DNA of 64,000 bases from the NCBI RefSeq assembly GCF_014203275.1, contig NZ_JACHIP010000003.1, forward strand, positions 186,001 through 250,000. Reading direction: 5' to 3'. The notes below the pieces were generated by a model. The model had not been told where the DNA came from. It made no database searches and saw nothing but the letters and a program-made list of their open reading frames with translations. Positions 39,670 to 48,584 of this stretch are shown here, piece by piece (position 1 is the first letter of the stretch; each line of letters starts with the position of its first letter). The DNA comes from Granulicella aggregans (lineage in GTDB: Bacteria; Acidobacteriota; Terriglobia; Terriglobales; Acidobacteriaceae). Both the position numbers and the translations under genes were made by a program.

Positions 39670-40870
39670 TGTAGCCCTGCGAGCGCGGCTGCGGGCAAAC
39701 TTGATGAATCTTCGCTGGCAGGTGCGAGAGGCCAGCGGTGGAGCAGAGGCGGTTGCGCTGTTGGACGAGGCACCGGCTGAGGCTTTAATGCTGGATAGCT
39801 GGCTTCCCGACCTCGACATCGTGGAGCTTGTCTGCCATATCCGTTCCTCGCATCCGGCGATCGACCTTCTGCGGATCGATGGGACGAGCGAGAACGAGGG
39901 GGTGCGGAGCCCGCGGCGGAACGAACTGCTGCATGCTCTGCGTGAGGCGCAGGATGCCCTGCCGGCGACGGACACCGCGGTATGGGCCGCGGCTGCGCTC
40001 TCGATCCCGAGAGGGAGTGTTCAGCACTCCAGCGTCCGAGTCTTCCCGGCAAGTGCGCAGGATCGGATTCGTATGCCTTCTTCTGAGGGACGTCCGGCGG
40101 AAGGCACTCTGCCAGAGCTGGTGGGTCAGAGTGAGGCGATGCTTGAGTTGACGCGCCTGATTCGCATGGTCGCGCCACGGTCTACATCGGTTCTGATCGA
40201 AGGGGAGACGGGAACGGGCAAGGAGATCGTGGCACGAGCGCTGCATCGGCTGAGTGTCCGCTCGCAGAAGCCCTTTGTGGTGTTGAACTGCGCGGCTATT
40301 CCCGAGGCGTTGCTGGAGGCGGAGTTATTTGGACATACGCGCGGAGCATTCACAGGCGCGGTCGCATCGCGAACGGGGCGGATAGAAGCGGCGCATGGAG
40401 GCACGCTCTTCCTGGATGAGATTGGGGAGATGCCGCTGGCGTTGCAGGCCAAGATGCTGCGGTTCCTCGAGTGCGGCGAGTTGCAGCGGGTGGGAGATAA
40501 CGAGACTCTTCGTGTCGATGTGCGGGTGGTGGCGGCGACGCATCAGCCGCTGGAGCAGCGGGCGACGGAGAAGACCTTTCGTCTGGATCTGTATCACCGG
40601 CTGGCCGTGTTTCCGATTGAGGTGCCGGCGCTGCGCGAACGAAGAGAAGACGTGGAGATGCTCGCGGAGCATTTTCTCGAACAGATGGGGAAAGAGTCTC
40701 CGAGGAAGCGGCTTAGCGAAGAGGGATTGGCGCGGCTGCAGATGTACTCCTGGCCGGGCAATGTTCGGGAGCTGATGCATGTGCTGGAGCGGGGAGTGAT
40801 TCTTGCGCAGGAGCGGCAGGAGATTCGCGTCGCGGACCTGCGGTTTGGGAGGGTGACGAGCGCGGCGTAG
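39596..40870 (+). CDS. NtrC-type sigma-54 activator without a C-terminal HTH
   Basis: A 424-residue enhancer-binding-protein homologue. The N-terminal receiver has Asp67 in LMLDSWLPD, but only one acidic residue (Asp25) for the pocket. The central AAA+ domain has the Walker A motif GETGTGKE (203-210), the sigma-54 loop GAFTGA (250-255), FLDEIGEMPLALQAKMLRFL, and arginine-finger region ELRVAATHQ-like VRVVAATHQ. The chain ends soon after EIRVADLRFG, with no Fis-type helix-turn-helix. In Helicobacter FlgR and similar proteins lack the domain and still activate sigma-54 flagellar promoters. The start is ATG 39596 with GGAGGAGA upstream. The linked flagellar locus has a good sigma-54 promoter, so I infer it is its activator. 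Confidence 0.85.
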   Translation: MNSPQSFTGENGASASRTVIVASTDVALRARLRANLMNLRWQVREASGGAEAVALLDEAPAEALMLDSWLPDLDIVELVCHIRSSHPAIDLLRIDGTSENEGVRSPRRNELLHALREAQDALPATDTAVWAAAALSIPRGSVQHSSVRVFPASAQDRIRMPSSEGRPAEGTLPELVGQSEAMLELTRLIRMVAPRSTSVLIEGETGTGKEIVARALHRLSVRSQKPFVVLNCAAIPEALLEAELFGHTRGAFTGAVASRTGRIEAAHGGTLFLDEIGEMPLALQAKMLRFLECGELQRVGDNETLRVDVRVVAATHQPLEQRATEKTFRLDLYHRLAVFPIEVPALRERREDVEMLAEHFLEQMGKESPRKRLSEEGLARLQMYSWPGNVRELMHVLERGVILAQERQEIRVADLRFGRVTSAA

Positions 40871-40970
40871 TGATGTTCAGGCATGGGTTTGCCGAGTGTG
40901 GCAGCGCGGCAGGATAATGGCCTCGGCAATTTCGGCTGTGTTTCAAGATGGCTGAGATCGAGGGCATTGG

Positions 40971-42122
40971 ATGAAGAAGGTGTTTGGGCTTGGTGTTTTT
41001 CTGATCGCATCGGTGATTTCCGGGGCTTCGCAAACTTCTACTACAGCAGCGGCGCCTTCAACGGGAGTGATGAAGGTCGGGATCGTTGGACTGGTGCATG
41101 GGCACGTGGAGAGCTTTTTAGGGGGAGGCAATCTCAACCCTGCGGGGAGCATTCTGAAACGGCCCGATACCGAGCTTGTAGGTATTGTCGAGAAGGATGA
41201 CGCGCTGTTCGAAAAGTACGCACAGAAGTATCATCTCTCGCCATCGATTCACTTCAAGAGCATCGCGGAGATGGTGAGCCACGTACATCCGAAGGCAGTC
41301 CTTGTGTTCACCGCGCCTGATCAGCACCGTCGCATTGTGGAGGAGAGCGCTGCCCTCGGCGTGCATGTGCTGATGGAAAAGCCGCTGGCCTTCACTTATG
41401 CCGATGCGCTGGCGATGCAACGCGCAGCGGAGAAGGGGCATATCCATGTGCTGGTGGACTTTGAGACTGCCTGGTACACGAGCAACACCGAGGCGGTGAA
41501 TCTGCTGCAGAAGGGTGAACTGGGGCCGATTGTGAAGGCGGTGATGCGTGATGGGCATGAGGGGCCGACGAAGATCCACGTGCAGCCGGAGTTTCTTTCA
41601 TGGCTGACCGATCCGGTGCAGGACGGCGACGGCGCGCTGACGGACTTTGGCTGCTATGGACCGAATTTGATGACGTGGATGATGAATGGCGAGGCGCCGA
41701 TTTCGGTGACGGCGGTGACGAAGCGACTGCAGCCGGAGCTTTATCCGAAGGTGTCGGATGAGGCGGAGATTCTTTTGAATTACAAGCATGCGACTGCGAT
41801 TGTGGAGGGCTCCTGGAACTGGCCATTCGCGGTGAAGCAGATGGATGTGTATGGAGTGACGGGCTATGCGAAGACGATCGACTCCGACCGGCTGGATGTG
41901 AGGAAGAAGGGCGAGAAGGAGGCGGAGTCGATCAAGGGGACCGCGTTGGTCGCGCCTTATGACGACCCGCTGCACTATATGGAGGCGGTGATCAGTGGGC
42001 AGATCGAGGAGAAGGCCGATCTGTCTTCGCTGAAGAACAACGTGATTGTGGCGGAGATACTGGATGCGGCGCGGCGGTCGGCGACGAGTGGGAAGACGAT
42101 TATGCTGCCGCTGGCGAAGTAG
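40971..42122 (+). CDS. Gfo/Idh/MocA-family oxidoreductase
   Basis: A 383-residue NAD(P)-dependent enzyme with a signal-like N-terminus (KKVFGLGVFLIASVISGAS). The nucleotide-binding start is MKVGIVGLVHGHVESFLGG, a variant Rossmann loop. The Gfo/Idh catalytic EKPL motif is in VLMEKPLAFTYADALAM, and DGDGALTDFGCYGPNLMTWM is the C-terminal alpha/beta substrate domain. Members use sugars or their alcohols; the substrate is unknown. The export segment is unusual for NAD enzymes, but Tat-exported Gfo/Idh proteins occur in this phylum; no twin-arginine is seen here. It lies alone between the sigma-54 activator and an oppositely read esterase. Confidence 0.87.
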   Translation: MKKVFGLGVFLIASVISGASQTSTTAAAPSTGVMKVGIVGLVHGHVESFLGGGNLNPAGSILKRPDTELVGIVEKDDALFEKYAQKYHLSPSIHFKSIAEMVSHVHPKAVLVFTAPDQHRRIVEESAALGVHVLMEKPLAFTYADALAMQRAAEKGHIHVLVDFETAWYTSNTEAVNLLQKGELGPIVKAVMRDGHEGPTKIHVQPEFLSWLTDPVQDGDGALTDFGCYGPNLMTWMMNGEAPISVTAVTKRLQPELYPKVSDEAEILLNYKHATAIVEGSWNWPFAVKQMDVYGVTGYAKTIDSDRLDVRKKGEKEAESIKGTALVAPYDDPLHYMEAVISGQIEEKADLSSLKNNVIVAEILDAARRSATSGKTIMLPLAK

Positions 42123-42196
42123 TGGCTTGCGATTGCTGTCTTTAGAGAATTCTTTGGCTGAAAGCTGGAGAGTTCTCTGGTTGCGTGAGATCCTTC

Positions 42197-42256
42197 GGGG
42201 TCCTTCGACTGCGTTCCTTTCGATGAAACTGAGAGGAACTCCGCTCAGGATGACGG
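42197..42256. repeat. Intergenic repeat, family C
   Basis: GGGGTCCTTCGACTGCG ... CTCCGCTCAGGATGACGG. It lies between the oxidoreductase and esterase genes, in the same orientation as 30857-30913. Confidence 0.6.
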
Positions 42257-42305
42257 TTTTCACTCTATTGATTTAAACCGAGAATATGGCGATCGAGGAT
42301 GGTGG

Positions 42306-43232
42306 TTATTTCGCATCAATCATCTTGATGGTGCGAAGCCAGGTTTCGGCGAGTTGCGGCCAGTGGGTGATGGGGAGTTCGGTGGGGCGAAGGCCGTAGC
42401 CGTGGCCGCCCTTGGCGTAGAGGTGAAGTTCGGCGGGTATGTTGCCGTCCTTCAGGGTCTGGAAGTAGACGAGGGCGTTCTCTTCGTGGACGGGGTCGTC
42501 TTCGGCCTGGAGGATGAAGGTGGGCGGCGTTGAGGCGTTTGGGATGGCCTCGGGGGCGATTGTTGATTTGTCGGGCCAGTGGACGAGGTAGCCGGGATAG
42601 ATGATGAAGGCGAAGTCGGGGCGGGCGCTGATCGAGGCGTCGAGTGCGCCGTGTTGCTTTAGCGTGGCGGACTTTGTCGCATCGGGTGCGAAGTCGAAGT
42701 GATTGCTGAGGACTACGGCGAGGTGGCCTCCGGCGGAGAAGCCGAGGACGCCCAGGCGTTTAGGGTCGATGCCCCACTCGGCGGCGTGCTGGCGGGTGAG
42801 ACGCATGGCCTGCTGCGCGTCTTCGAGGTTTTCGGTGCGCTCGGGATAGTGGCCGTCGTAGGGGACGCGGTACTTGAGCAGGACGCAGGTGATGTGGATG
42901 GAGTTGAGCCAGGAGCAGACCTCGGTGCCTTCGAGATCGTAGGCGAGGATTTGATAGCCGCCGCCGGGAAGGACGAGGACAGCTGGAGCTGGTGCGTTTC
43001 CATCCGCTTTGTAGACGGCGACGGTGGGCTCGCTGACGTTGGTAAGGCGAATGATTTTTTTGCCGGCGATGAGAGCATCGGTCGGGAGATCGACGTCCTT
43101 CTCCGGGCCGAGGCCGGCTGTGGTCTCGGGCGCGCCGTGCGACCAGATTGGGATTGTCATCTGTTGTGCTGCGGCCATGGGTGTGAGGGCGGCGATCAGG
43201 CAGGCGAGCGAGAGGATGCGATGAATGGGCAC
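42306..43232 (-). CDS. Exported alpha/beta hydrolase (acetyl-esterase / xylan-esterase type)
   Basis: A 308-residue secreted esterase. The signal peptide is in the first 22 residues (LSLACLIAALTPMAAA). PGGGYQILAYDLEG holds the oxyanion-hole loop; the nucleophile is Ser166 in LGFSAGGHLA. The catalytic Asp is in LQAEDDPVHEENALVYF and the His is in KGGHGYGLR. It resembles family 4-like BD-FAE and acetyl-xylan esterases, which deacetylate plant polysaccharides. It is read away from flgB, and its 5' side shares a 185-bp region with the sigma-54 promoter. No relation to motility is suggested. Confidence 0.9.
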   Translation of the reverse strand: MPIHRILSLACLIAALTPMAAAQQMTIPIWSHGAPETTAGLGPEKDVDLPTDALIAGKKIIRLTNVSEPTVAVYKADGNAPAPAVLVLPGGGYQILAYDLEGTEVCSWLNSIHITCVLLKYRVPYDGHYPERTENLEDAQQAMRLTRQHAAEWGIDPKRLGVLGFSAGGHLAVVLSNHFDFAPDATKSATLKQHGALDASISARPDFAFIIYPGYLVHWPDKSTIAPEAIPNASTPPTFILQAEDDPVHEENALVYFQTLKDGNIPAELHLYAKGGHGYGLRPTELPITHWPQLAETWLRTIKMIDAK

Positions 43233-43375
43233 GGGAGCATTCTACGGCCATTGTGGGAATAGTTCACGTCAGTCACAGCCGTATGACGTTGCGGTGATGG
43301 ATGATCGGCGGAGATTGGTTTCGCAGCAGAGTACGTGGGGATTATGGCAGCGTTCTTATCTGCCGCAGGGCTGTT

Positions 43376-43393
43376 TTGGCACACCGGCTGCTT
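43376..43393 (+). promoter_or_regulatory. Sigma-54 promoter for the flagellar operon
   Basis: TTGGCAC (43376-43382), five bases, then CTGCTT (43388-43393). The GG (43378) and GC (43390) are exactly 12 bases apart, as sigma-54 needs, and the match to TTGGCACG-N4-TTGCA differs mainly by C for T in the -12 element. It is 25 bases upstream of the flgB start, with GAGG between. Confidence 0.75.
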
Positions 43394-43417
43394 GTAGGAG
43401 GCTGCGAGGTACAGCCA

Positions 43418-43798
43418 ATGCAATTGAGCACACCCATGAGCCAGGCGCTGGGGCGCTTTCTGGATCTTGCCAGCGATCAGATGAAGCTGACCGCGGCGAA
43501 CATGGCGAACGTCGACACCCCAGGATACAAGACGGAGGGGTTCGACTTTGAACAGGAGTTCGCGCGGCAGTTGAATGCTAATCCGCTCTCGCTCGGGGCG
43601 AATGGGCTTGGCGCGCTGGACCCGGAGGTCAGCGTGGTGAATGGCCTGGTTGCGAGACCGGATGGCAATAACGTGTCGATGGATCGCGAGGGTTTGGAAC
43701 TGGCGAAAGCGCAGTTGCGATTCCGGCTTGGGGTGCAGCTGGTCAAAGGCGAATTTACGCAGATATTGAGCGCGATTCACGCCTCGGATGGCAAGTAA
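43418..43798 (+). CDS. flgB: Flagellar proximal rod protein FlgB
   Basis: A 126-residue rod protein. It opens with LSTPMSQALGRFLDLASDQM, followed by KLTAANMANVDTPGYKTEGF, the family N-terminal signature. The C-terminal helix LAKAQLRFRLGVQLVKGEFT matches the axial-protein coil. FlgB, with FlgC, FlgF and FlgG, builds the rod that spans the periplasm. The start is ATG 43418 with GAGG about ten bases upstream. It is the first gene after the sigma-54 promoter and is followed by flgC within 35 bases. The longer frame from 43301 passes through the promoter and is not coding. Confidence 0.93.
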   Translation: MQLSTPMSQALGRFLDLASDQMKLTAANMANVDTPGYKTEGFDFEQEFARQLNANPLSLGANGLGALDPEVSVVNGLVARPDGNNVSMDREGLELAKAQLRFRLGVQLVKGEFTQILSAIHASDGK

Positions 43799-43831
43799 CG
43801 ATCCGCGGGCAACTGGCAAGGGAGAGATGCG

Positions 43832-44368
43832 ATGAATCTGTTCGGGGCATTGGATGTGAGCGCTTCAGCACTGCAGGCGCAACGAGTGAGGGCCGAGGTT
43901 GTAGCCGCCAACATGGCGAACGCGGAGACCACGAGGACCGAGGATGGCGTGCCCTACCAGCGACAGCATGTGGTGTTTGAAGCGGAAGAGAGCAGTGCTT
44001 TTCAGGACTCGCTGATTGCGCAGGCGGGGTTGCCTTCAACGTCTTCGCTTTCGAGTCAGTTCGGGGCCGGGGGGAAGATTCGCAGCGCGAGCTTCCTGAG
44101 CGCGATGCCGGGGAGCGTGAACGCTGCCAGTACGGTTCCGGGCGGCGTCGCCGTTACCGGAGTGATCCGCGATACGAGTGATGCGTTGAAGCGGTACGAG
44201 CCTGGGCATCCTGATGCGGATGCGGATGGGTATGTCTCGTACCCGGACATCAACCCACTTACGGAAATGGTCGACCTGATGGGAGCGACGCGGTCGTACG
44301 GAATGAATATTTCGGCGGTGCAGGCGGAGAAGTCGATGATCTCTTCGTCGCTGGACATATTGAGGTAG
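43832..44368 (+). CDS. flgC: Flagellar proximal rod protein FlgC
   Basis: A 178-residue protein, longer than the usual ~135-140 because of an insert rich in Ser/Ala/Gly around residues 60-110. The N-terminus NLFGALDVSASALQAQRVRA then EVVAANMANAETTRT is the rod-protein heptad and ANxxNA signature. The C-terminus YVSYPDINPLTEMVDLMGAT then RSYGMNISAVQAEKSMI is specific to FlgC. GGGAGAG precedes the ATG at 43832. It lies between flgB and fliE in the standard order. Confidence 0.94.
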   Translation: MNLFGALDVSASALQAQRVRAEVVAANMANAETTRTEDGVPYQRQHVVFEAEESSAFQDSLIAQAGLPSTSSLSSQFGAGGKIRSASFLSAMPGSVNAASTVPGGVAVTGVIRDTSDALKRYEPGHPDADADGYVSYPDINPLTEMVDLMGATRSYGMNISAVQAEKSMISSSLDILR

Positions 44369-44471
44369 TGGCCTCGTCGCCTGATCTGAATTGGGCCAGT
44401 TACCGGGGTGTTTCGGCTTCGACGGAGCGGCTGAAGTTTCTAAACGCAGAGAGTCAAAGAGGGAGAGGGCG

Positions 44472-44804
44472 ATGAACATAGCGGAGCGAGTAGCGGGAGC
44501 GGCGGGAGCGATTAGCGGAGCTGGTATTGGGACCGGCGTGACGGGCGCGGGGCTGAAGGACTCGGTGGTGAATGTATCGGGACCGACTCCGTTTGCGGGA
44601 GTGATGCAGGCGATCGTGAACCAGTCGCGCGACCTGGGTAAAGAGGCTCAAACGGCTGTGACAGGTCTGCTCAGCGGGCAGGGCGTGGAGGTGCATGACG
44701 TGATGATCGCTTCGCAGAAGGCGAGTGTCGCGTTCGAGCTGGCGCTGCAGGTAAGGAACAAGGCGGTCTCGGCGTATCAGCAGATGATGGGCATGCAGTT
44801 CTAG
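44472..44804 (+). CDS. fliE: Flagellar hook-basal body protein FliE
   Basis: A 110-residue protein that joins the rod to the MS ring. The conserved C-terminal part is VEVHDVMIASQKASVAFELA, then LQVRNKAVSAYQQMMGMQF, typical of FliE. The first ~35 residues are Gly/Ala-rich. The start is ATG 44472 (MNIAERV), with GGGAGAGG upstream; a longer frame back to 44391 lacks a good site. It follows flgC by about 100 bases and precedes fliF. Confidence 0.93.
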   Translation: MNIAERVAGAAGAISGAGIGTGVTGAGLKDSVVNVSGPTPFAGVMQAIVNQSRDLGKEAQTAVTGLLSGQGVEVHDVMIASQKASVAFELALQVRNKAVSAYQQMMGMQF

Positions 44805-44902
44805 TGGTGCTGGTCGACATGGGCCAAAGTCCGGCGATGTCGGTAGGGGTTACGGTTGGAAGTTGACGCAAAAAGCGTTAGCGAAAAAGACAGGGGCAAC
44901 TT

Positions 44903-46744
44903 GTGGCGGAGCAAGCTGAGGCGATAAAGACCATTGAAGGAAAGCCGGCTCCGAAGGGAGCGTCGCTCCCGGTGCAGCAGATGGCCGAGAACCTTCGCCA
45001 CCGGGTGATGGTGATGCCGGCCGGGAGACGGAACTGGCTGCTTGCCTCGATTGTCTTCCTGGTGGGTGCGGTGACGGCGATGGTCTGGTACGCGGGCAGG
45101 CCCGATTGGCGCGTGCTGTTCAACGGGATGGAGGCGCGGGACTCGCAGCAGGTGGCGCAGGAGCTTTCGGCTGCGGGTTTGACTTACCGGATGAGCGCGG
45201 ATGGAAGCAGCGTCGAGGTTCCGGCTGACACGATCGATAAGGCAAGGATTGAGGTCGCGGCGAAGGGAATGCCGCAGTCGGGACGCATGGGGTTTGAACT
45301 CTTCGACAAGCCGAACTGGGTGGGCAGTGAGTTCGATGAGCGGGTGAACTATCAGCGTGCGCTTGAGGGCGAGTTGGAACATACGATCCAGACGCTGGGT
45401 GTGGTGCGGTCAGCGCGGGTGCATCTGGTATTGCCGCAGCCGAGTTTGTTCTCGGCGCAGGAGAAGGTGGCGAAGGCGTCGGTGGTGCTGAAGCTGAAGC
45501 GATCGAACGTCGATGCGGCTGAAGCGGATTCGATACGCAGCCTGGTGGCCGGGGCGGTCGATAATTTGAGTCCGGCGGATGTGGTCTTGGTTGACGCCGA
45601 TGGGCGGGTGAACCTGAAGCCGCAGTCTGCCACCATGGAGGCGGGCGATGTGGAGCAGGCGCTGGAGGCTAAGCTGGTGAGCCTGCTGGAGCCGCTGGCG
45701 GGGCGCGACAACGTTCGGGCGACGGTGCGGGTGAGCTATGACCAGTCGAGTGAGGAGAAGACCGACGAGGTCTACGACCCGACGCAGGTCGCCGCTACGA
45801 ACATGCAGCGCAGCGAGCAGAGTTCGACGGCTGCGGCGAAGGCGTCAGGCGTTCCGGGAACAGCCAGCAACACGCCGGCAGGCGCGGCGAACGGAGCGGT
45901 GCAGGGATCGCCGGCGGCGACGCCGTCTACACCTCCGCTGCTGCAGAAGGATGCTCCGGTGTATCCGCAGGGCGGAGCGCAGGGACAGACAGTGAAGCAG
46001 GAGAGCGGTACCTATGCGGTGTCGAAGCATACGACGCATCTTGAGATGGGACCTGGCCGCGTGGGCAGGATCACTGCTGCGGTGCTGGTGAATGACAAGC
46101 TGGTGACGGAGGGTACGGGGAAGTCGCTGAAGACGGTATGGAAGCCGCGCACGCCCGATGAGATTCATCGGCTTGAAGAGTTGGCGCAGGCAGCGGTGGG
46201 CTATGACCAGAAGCGCGGCGACCAGGTCGTGATCCAGAACATGAGCTTCAGCAGCAATGCGCCTGAGGCTCCGGCTCCGATTCTCGATCGTGTGAGCGAT
46301 GGGGCGAAGGGGTTTCTGAGGACGCAACCGAACCTGGTTAAGACGCTGGTGCTTGGACTGTGCGGCATCCTGCTGGTGATGTTTGTTCTGAAACCGGTCG
46401 CTCAACAGGCGATCGAGACGATGAAGGAGCCGGTGATGTTGGCGGATGGGGCGGGGTCCCATCAGGAGGCCGACGCCATGCAGCACCATCATCTGGATAT
46501 GGTCGACCACGAAGAGGCGCTGGGGAGCGGCGGAATGGACGAGATGGGGGAAGAGCACGCGATGACACCGCAGCGGCAGATGTCCGCGCCGGTACACCAT
46601 GCGCCGACACCGATACAGCGAAGGGGCAAGACGTCGGCACAGGCGATCTTCGATAGCGTGGCGGAGCACATCCGCGAGGATTCGATGCAGAGCACGCGCG
46701 TACTGCAGAGTTGGATTGCGCCGGTAGAGAAGGCTGAAGGGTAG
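44903..46744 (+). CDS. fliF: Flagellar MS-ring protein FliF
   Basis: A 613-residue MS-ring protein with two membrane segments: WLLASIVFLVGAVTAMVWYA (about 47-66) and LVKTLVLGLCGILLVMFVL (about 477-495). The periplasmic ring parts include RVNYQRALEGELEHTIQTLG then VVRSARVHLVLPQPSLFSAQ, matching the YscJ-like domain, and ETTHLEMGPGRV-like repeats of the C-terminal ring. The C-terminal cytoplasmic tail, FDSVAEHIREDSMQSTRVLQ then SWIAP, is the FliG-binding region. The start is GTG 44903 with AGGGG upstream. Length agrees with FliF (550-600), with an Ala/Ser/Pro-rich insert near residues 305-350. Confidence 0.95.
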   Translation: MAEQAEAIKTIEGKPAPKGASLPVQQMAENLRHRVMVMPAGRRNWLLASIVFLVGAVTAMVWYAGRPDWRVLFNGMEARDSQQVAQELSAAGLTYRMSADGSSVEVPADTIDKARIEVAAKGMPQSGRMGFELFDKPNWVGSEFDERVNYQRALEGELEHTIQTLGVVRSARVHLVLPQPSLFSAQEKVAKASVVLKLKRSNVDAAEADSIRSLVAGAVDNLSPADVVLVDADGRVNLKPQSATMEAGDVEQALEAKLVSLLEPLAGRDNVRATVRVSYDQSSEEKTDEVYDPTQVAATNMQRSEQSSTAAAKASGVPGTASNTPAGAANGAVQGSPAATPSTPPLLQKDAPVYPQGGAQGQTVKQESGTYAVSKHTTHLEMGPGRVGRITAAVLVNDKLVTEGTGKSLKTVWKPRTPDEIHRLEELAQAAVGYDQKRGDQVVIQNMSFSSNAPEAPAPILDRVSDGAKGFLRTQPNLVKTLVLGLCGILLVMFVLKPVAQQAIETMKEPVMLADGAGSHQEADAMQHHHLDMVDHEEALGSGGMDEMGEEHAMTPQRQMSAPVHHAPTPIQRRGKTSAQAIFDSVAEHIREDSMQSTRVLQSWIAPVEKAEG

Positions 46745-46798
46745 TTCTGTTTGCAGGATGCACTGTGAGATTGCGGCGCAGCAACGAGAGGGTGATCG

Positions 46799-47893
46799 AT
46801 GACGGAAGAGATGGAAGAGATGCAACAACTCGAAGCTGGCGGCGAGAACCAGCTGATGCTCGCAGCCGAGTCGGGCTTCATTCCGGCTGATCTTCCTGGC
46901 ATACGCAAGGCGGCCATCCTGATGATCGCGATCGGCGATGAGTTGGGGAAGCGGCTGATGCAAGGGCTTGCTGAGGAAGAGGTATCCCGGCTGACCGATG
47001 AGATCACGCAGCTGGAGTCGGTCTCGCCGGAGATCCTGACGCAGGTGCTGACGGAGTTTTATGGCCTGCTCGAGACGCAGCACTATGTCGTTCGCGGCGG
47101 GTCGGACTATGCCCTGAAGCTATTGACCGAGGCCTTCGGCGATGCACGCGCGGCAACGATGCTGGCCCAGGTGAAGGGACTGCAGGAGCGGTCGGCTGGC
47201 GATCTGGCGATGCTGCAGAAGATGGACCCGCAGCAGTTGAGCAAGTTCCTCGAGAGTGAACATCCGCAGACCGTGGCCCTGGTGCTGGCGCATCTGGATG
47301 CGAAGCGTGGCGCGGTGGTGCTGATGCATCTCGAAGACAAGCAAAGGGTGCAGGTGGTGCAACGCCTGGCGGAGATGCGGCAGTTCTCGCCCGAGATGGC
47401 GCAGAAGGTGGCGCTGGTGCTCTCGCGCAAGATGAAGGCGCTGGGCGCATCTACCGGACGTCGGAGCTATGCGGGATTCAAGGCGGTTGCCGACCTGTTG
47501 AACGGTCTCGACCAGGTCGCGAGCAAGGGCATCCTCGACGAGATCGAGCAGAAGAAGCCGAAGCTTGCGATCGGGATTCGGGAGCTGATGTTCACCTTCG
47601 ACGATCTGCTGACGGTGCCATCGGCGAGCATTCGCGAGCTGGTTGCGGCCGCGGACAAGAAGGTGTTGGGCGTGGCGTTGAAGGGCACCAAGGACAACCT
47701 GAAGTCGCATGTCTTCGCGGCAATGAGCTCGCGCGCGGTCGAGATGATGAAGGAGGACATGGAGATCATGGGACCGGTTCGCATGAAGGATGTATCCGCG
47801 GCGCAACTCGAGGTCTTGAACCTCGCGCGGAAGCTCGAAGCCGAAGGCAAGATCGTGTTGAAGCTGGAGGCCGACGATGCCATCACCGTCTAG
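46799..47893 (+). CDS. fliG: Flagellar motor switch protein FliG
   Basis: A 364-residue C-ring protein that binds the MS ring and meets the stator. The N-terminal domain starts DLPGIRKAAILMIAIGDELG. The EHPQT motif of the middle domain is in FLESEHPQTVALVLAHLDAK. The C-terminal torque helix is in AASMRELVAAADKK-like ASIRELVAAADKKVLGVAL, followed by SRAVEMMKEDMEIMGPVRMK. It is the full-length form. The 3' end overlaps fliH by 17 bases (47877-47893), so they are coupled. Confidence 0.96.
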   Translation: MTEEMEEMQQLEAGGENQLMLAAESGFIPADLPGIRKAAILMIAIGDELGKRLMQGLAEEEVSRLTDEITQLESVSPEILTQVLTEFYGLLETQHYVVRGGSDYALKLLTEAFGDARAATMLAQVKGLQERSAGDLAMLQKMDPQQLSKFLESEHPQTVALVLAHLDAKRGAVVLMHLEDKQRVQVVQRLAEMRQFSPEMAQKVALVLSRKMKALGASTGRRSYAGFKAVADLLNGLDQVASKGILDEIEQKKPKLAIGIRELMFTFDDLLTVPSASIRELVAAADKKVLGVALKGTKDNLKSHVFAAMSSRAVEMMKEDMEIMGPVRMKDVSAAQLEVLNLARKLEAEGKIVLKLEADDAITV

Positions 47894-48584
47894 CGTCGCG
47901 GAGCGAGAGTTTGAACGGACGTTTGCGGATTCTCCGCGAGAGGTGGAGCGGCTTGAGTTCGCCGCGATTGAAGAGCTTGAGACGCGCGGCCGGATTCCCG
48001 AAGACCAGTCAGGAGTTGTTGCAGAGCTTCGTGATCAGGTCGAGCGAATGGAAGAAGAGTTGCGAAGTTACGTCGATGCGTTGCCGCAAAAGCTCGATCA
48101 TGCCCGGCTGCTGGCACGCACGATCACTCGCGCTGACTGCGAGCAGGAGATGCAGCAGAGGCTGGCCGAAGATCGTGCCATGGTGCGCAAGGCGGTCGAG
48201 GACTTTAGTCGTGAGCGGACACGTTACTTCTCCGGGGTGGAGGGCCAGGTCATCAAGCTGTCACTGGCGATTGCTGCGAGGGTGCTCCATCGCGAGGCGA
48301 AGATCGATCCTCTGCTGTTGTCGGCTGCGGTTCGGGTGGCGCTTGAGAAGGTGGCCGACGAGAGTGAGACGCGGCTGCGCGTGCCCGCGTCCGATCTGCC
48401 GCTGTGGCAGGCGGAGTTCGACTCGCTCGTGGTGAGCGATGTGAAGCTGATCGGGCAGGAGGGCATGGCGCGGGGAGAGTGCGTGCTTGAGACCACGGTC
48501 GGTACGGTAGAGCTTGGCATCGAGGCGCAGCTAGGCGAGATCGAACGCGGCTTCTATGACCTGCTGCAAAAACGGCCTGCGTGA
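47877..48584 (+). CDS. fliH: Flagellar export stator protein FliH
   Basis: A 235-residue protein that links the export ATPase FliI to the export gate. An acidic, coiled-coil N-terminal half (VAELRDQVERMEEELRSYVD) is followed by a peripheral-stalk domain with VIKLSLAIAARVLHREAKID and LETTVGTVELGIEAQLGEIE, the FliH C-terminal signature. The start is ATG 47877 within fliG. The stop overlaps the start of fliI (TGATG). Sequence similarity outside the C-terminal region is weak, as is usual for this family. Confidence 0.88.
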   Translation: MPSPSSVAEREFERTFADSPREVERLEFAAIEELETRGRIPEDQSGVVAELRDQVERMEEELRSYVDALPQKLDHARLLARTITRADCEQEMQQRLAEDRAMVRKAVEDFSRERTRYFSGVEGQVIKLSLAIAARVLHREAKIDPLLLSAAVRVALEKVADESETRLRVPASDLPLWQAEFDSLVVSDVKLIGQEGMARGECVLETTVGTVELGIEAQLGEIERGFYDLLQKRPA

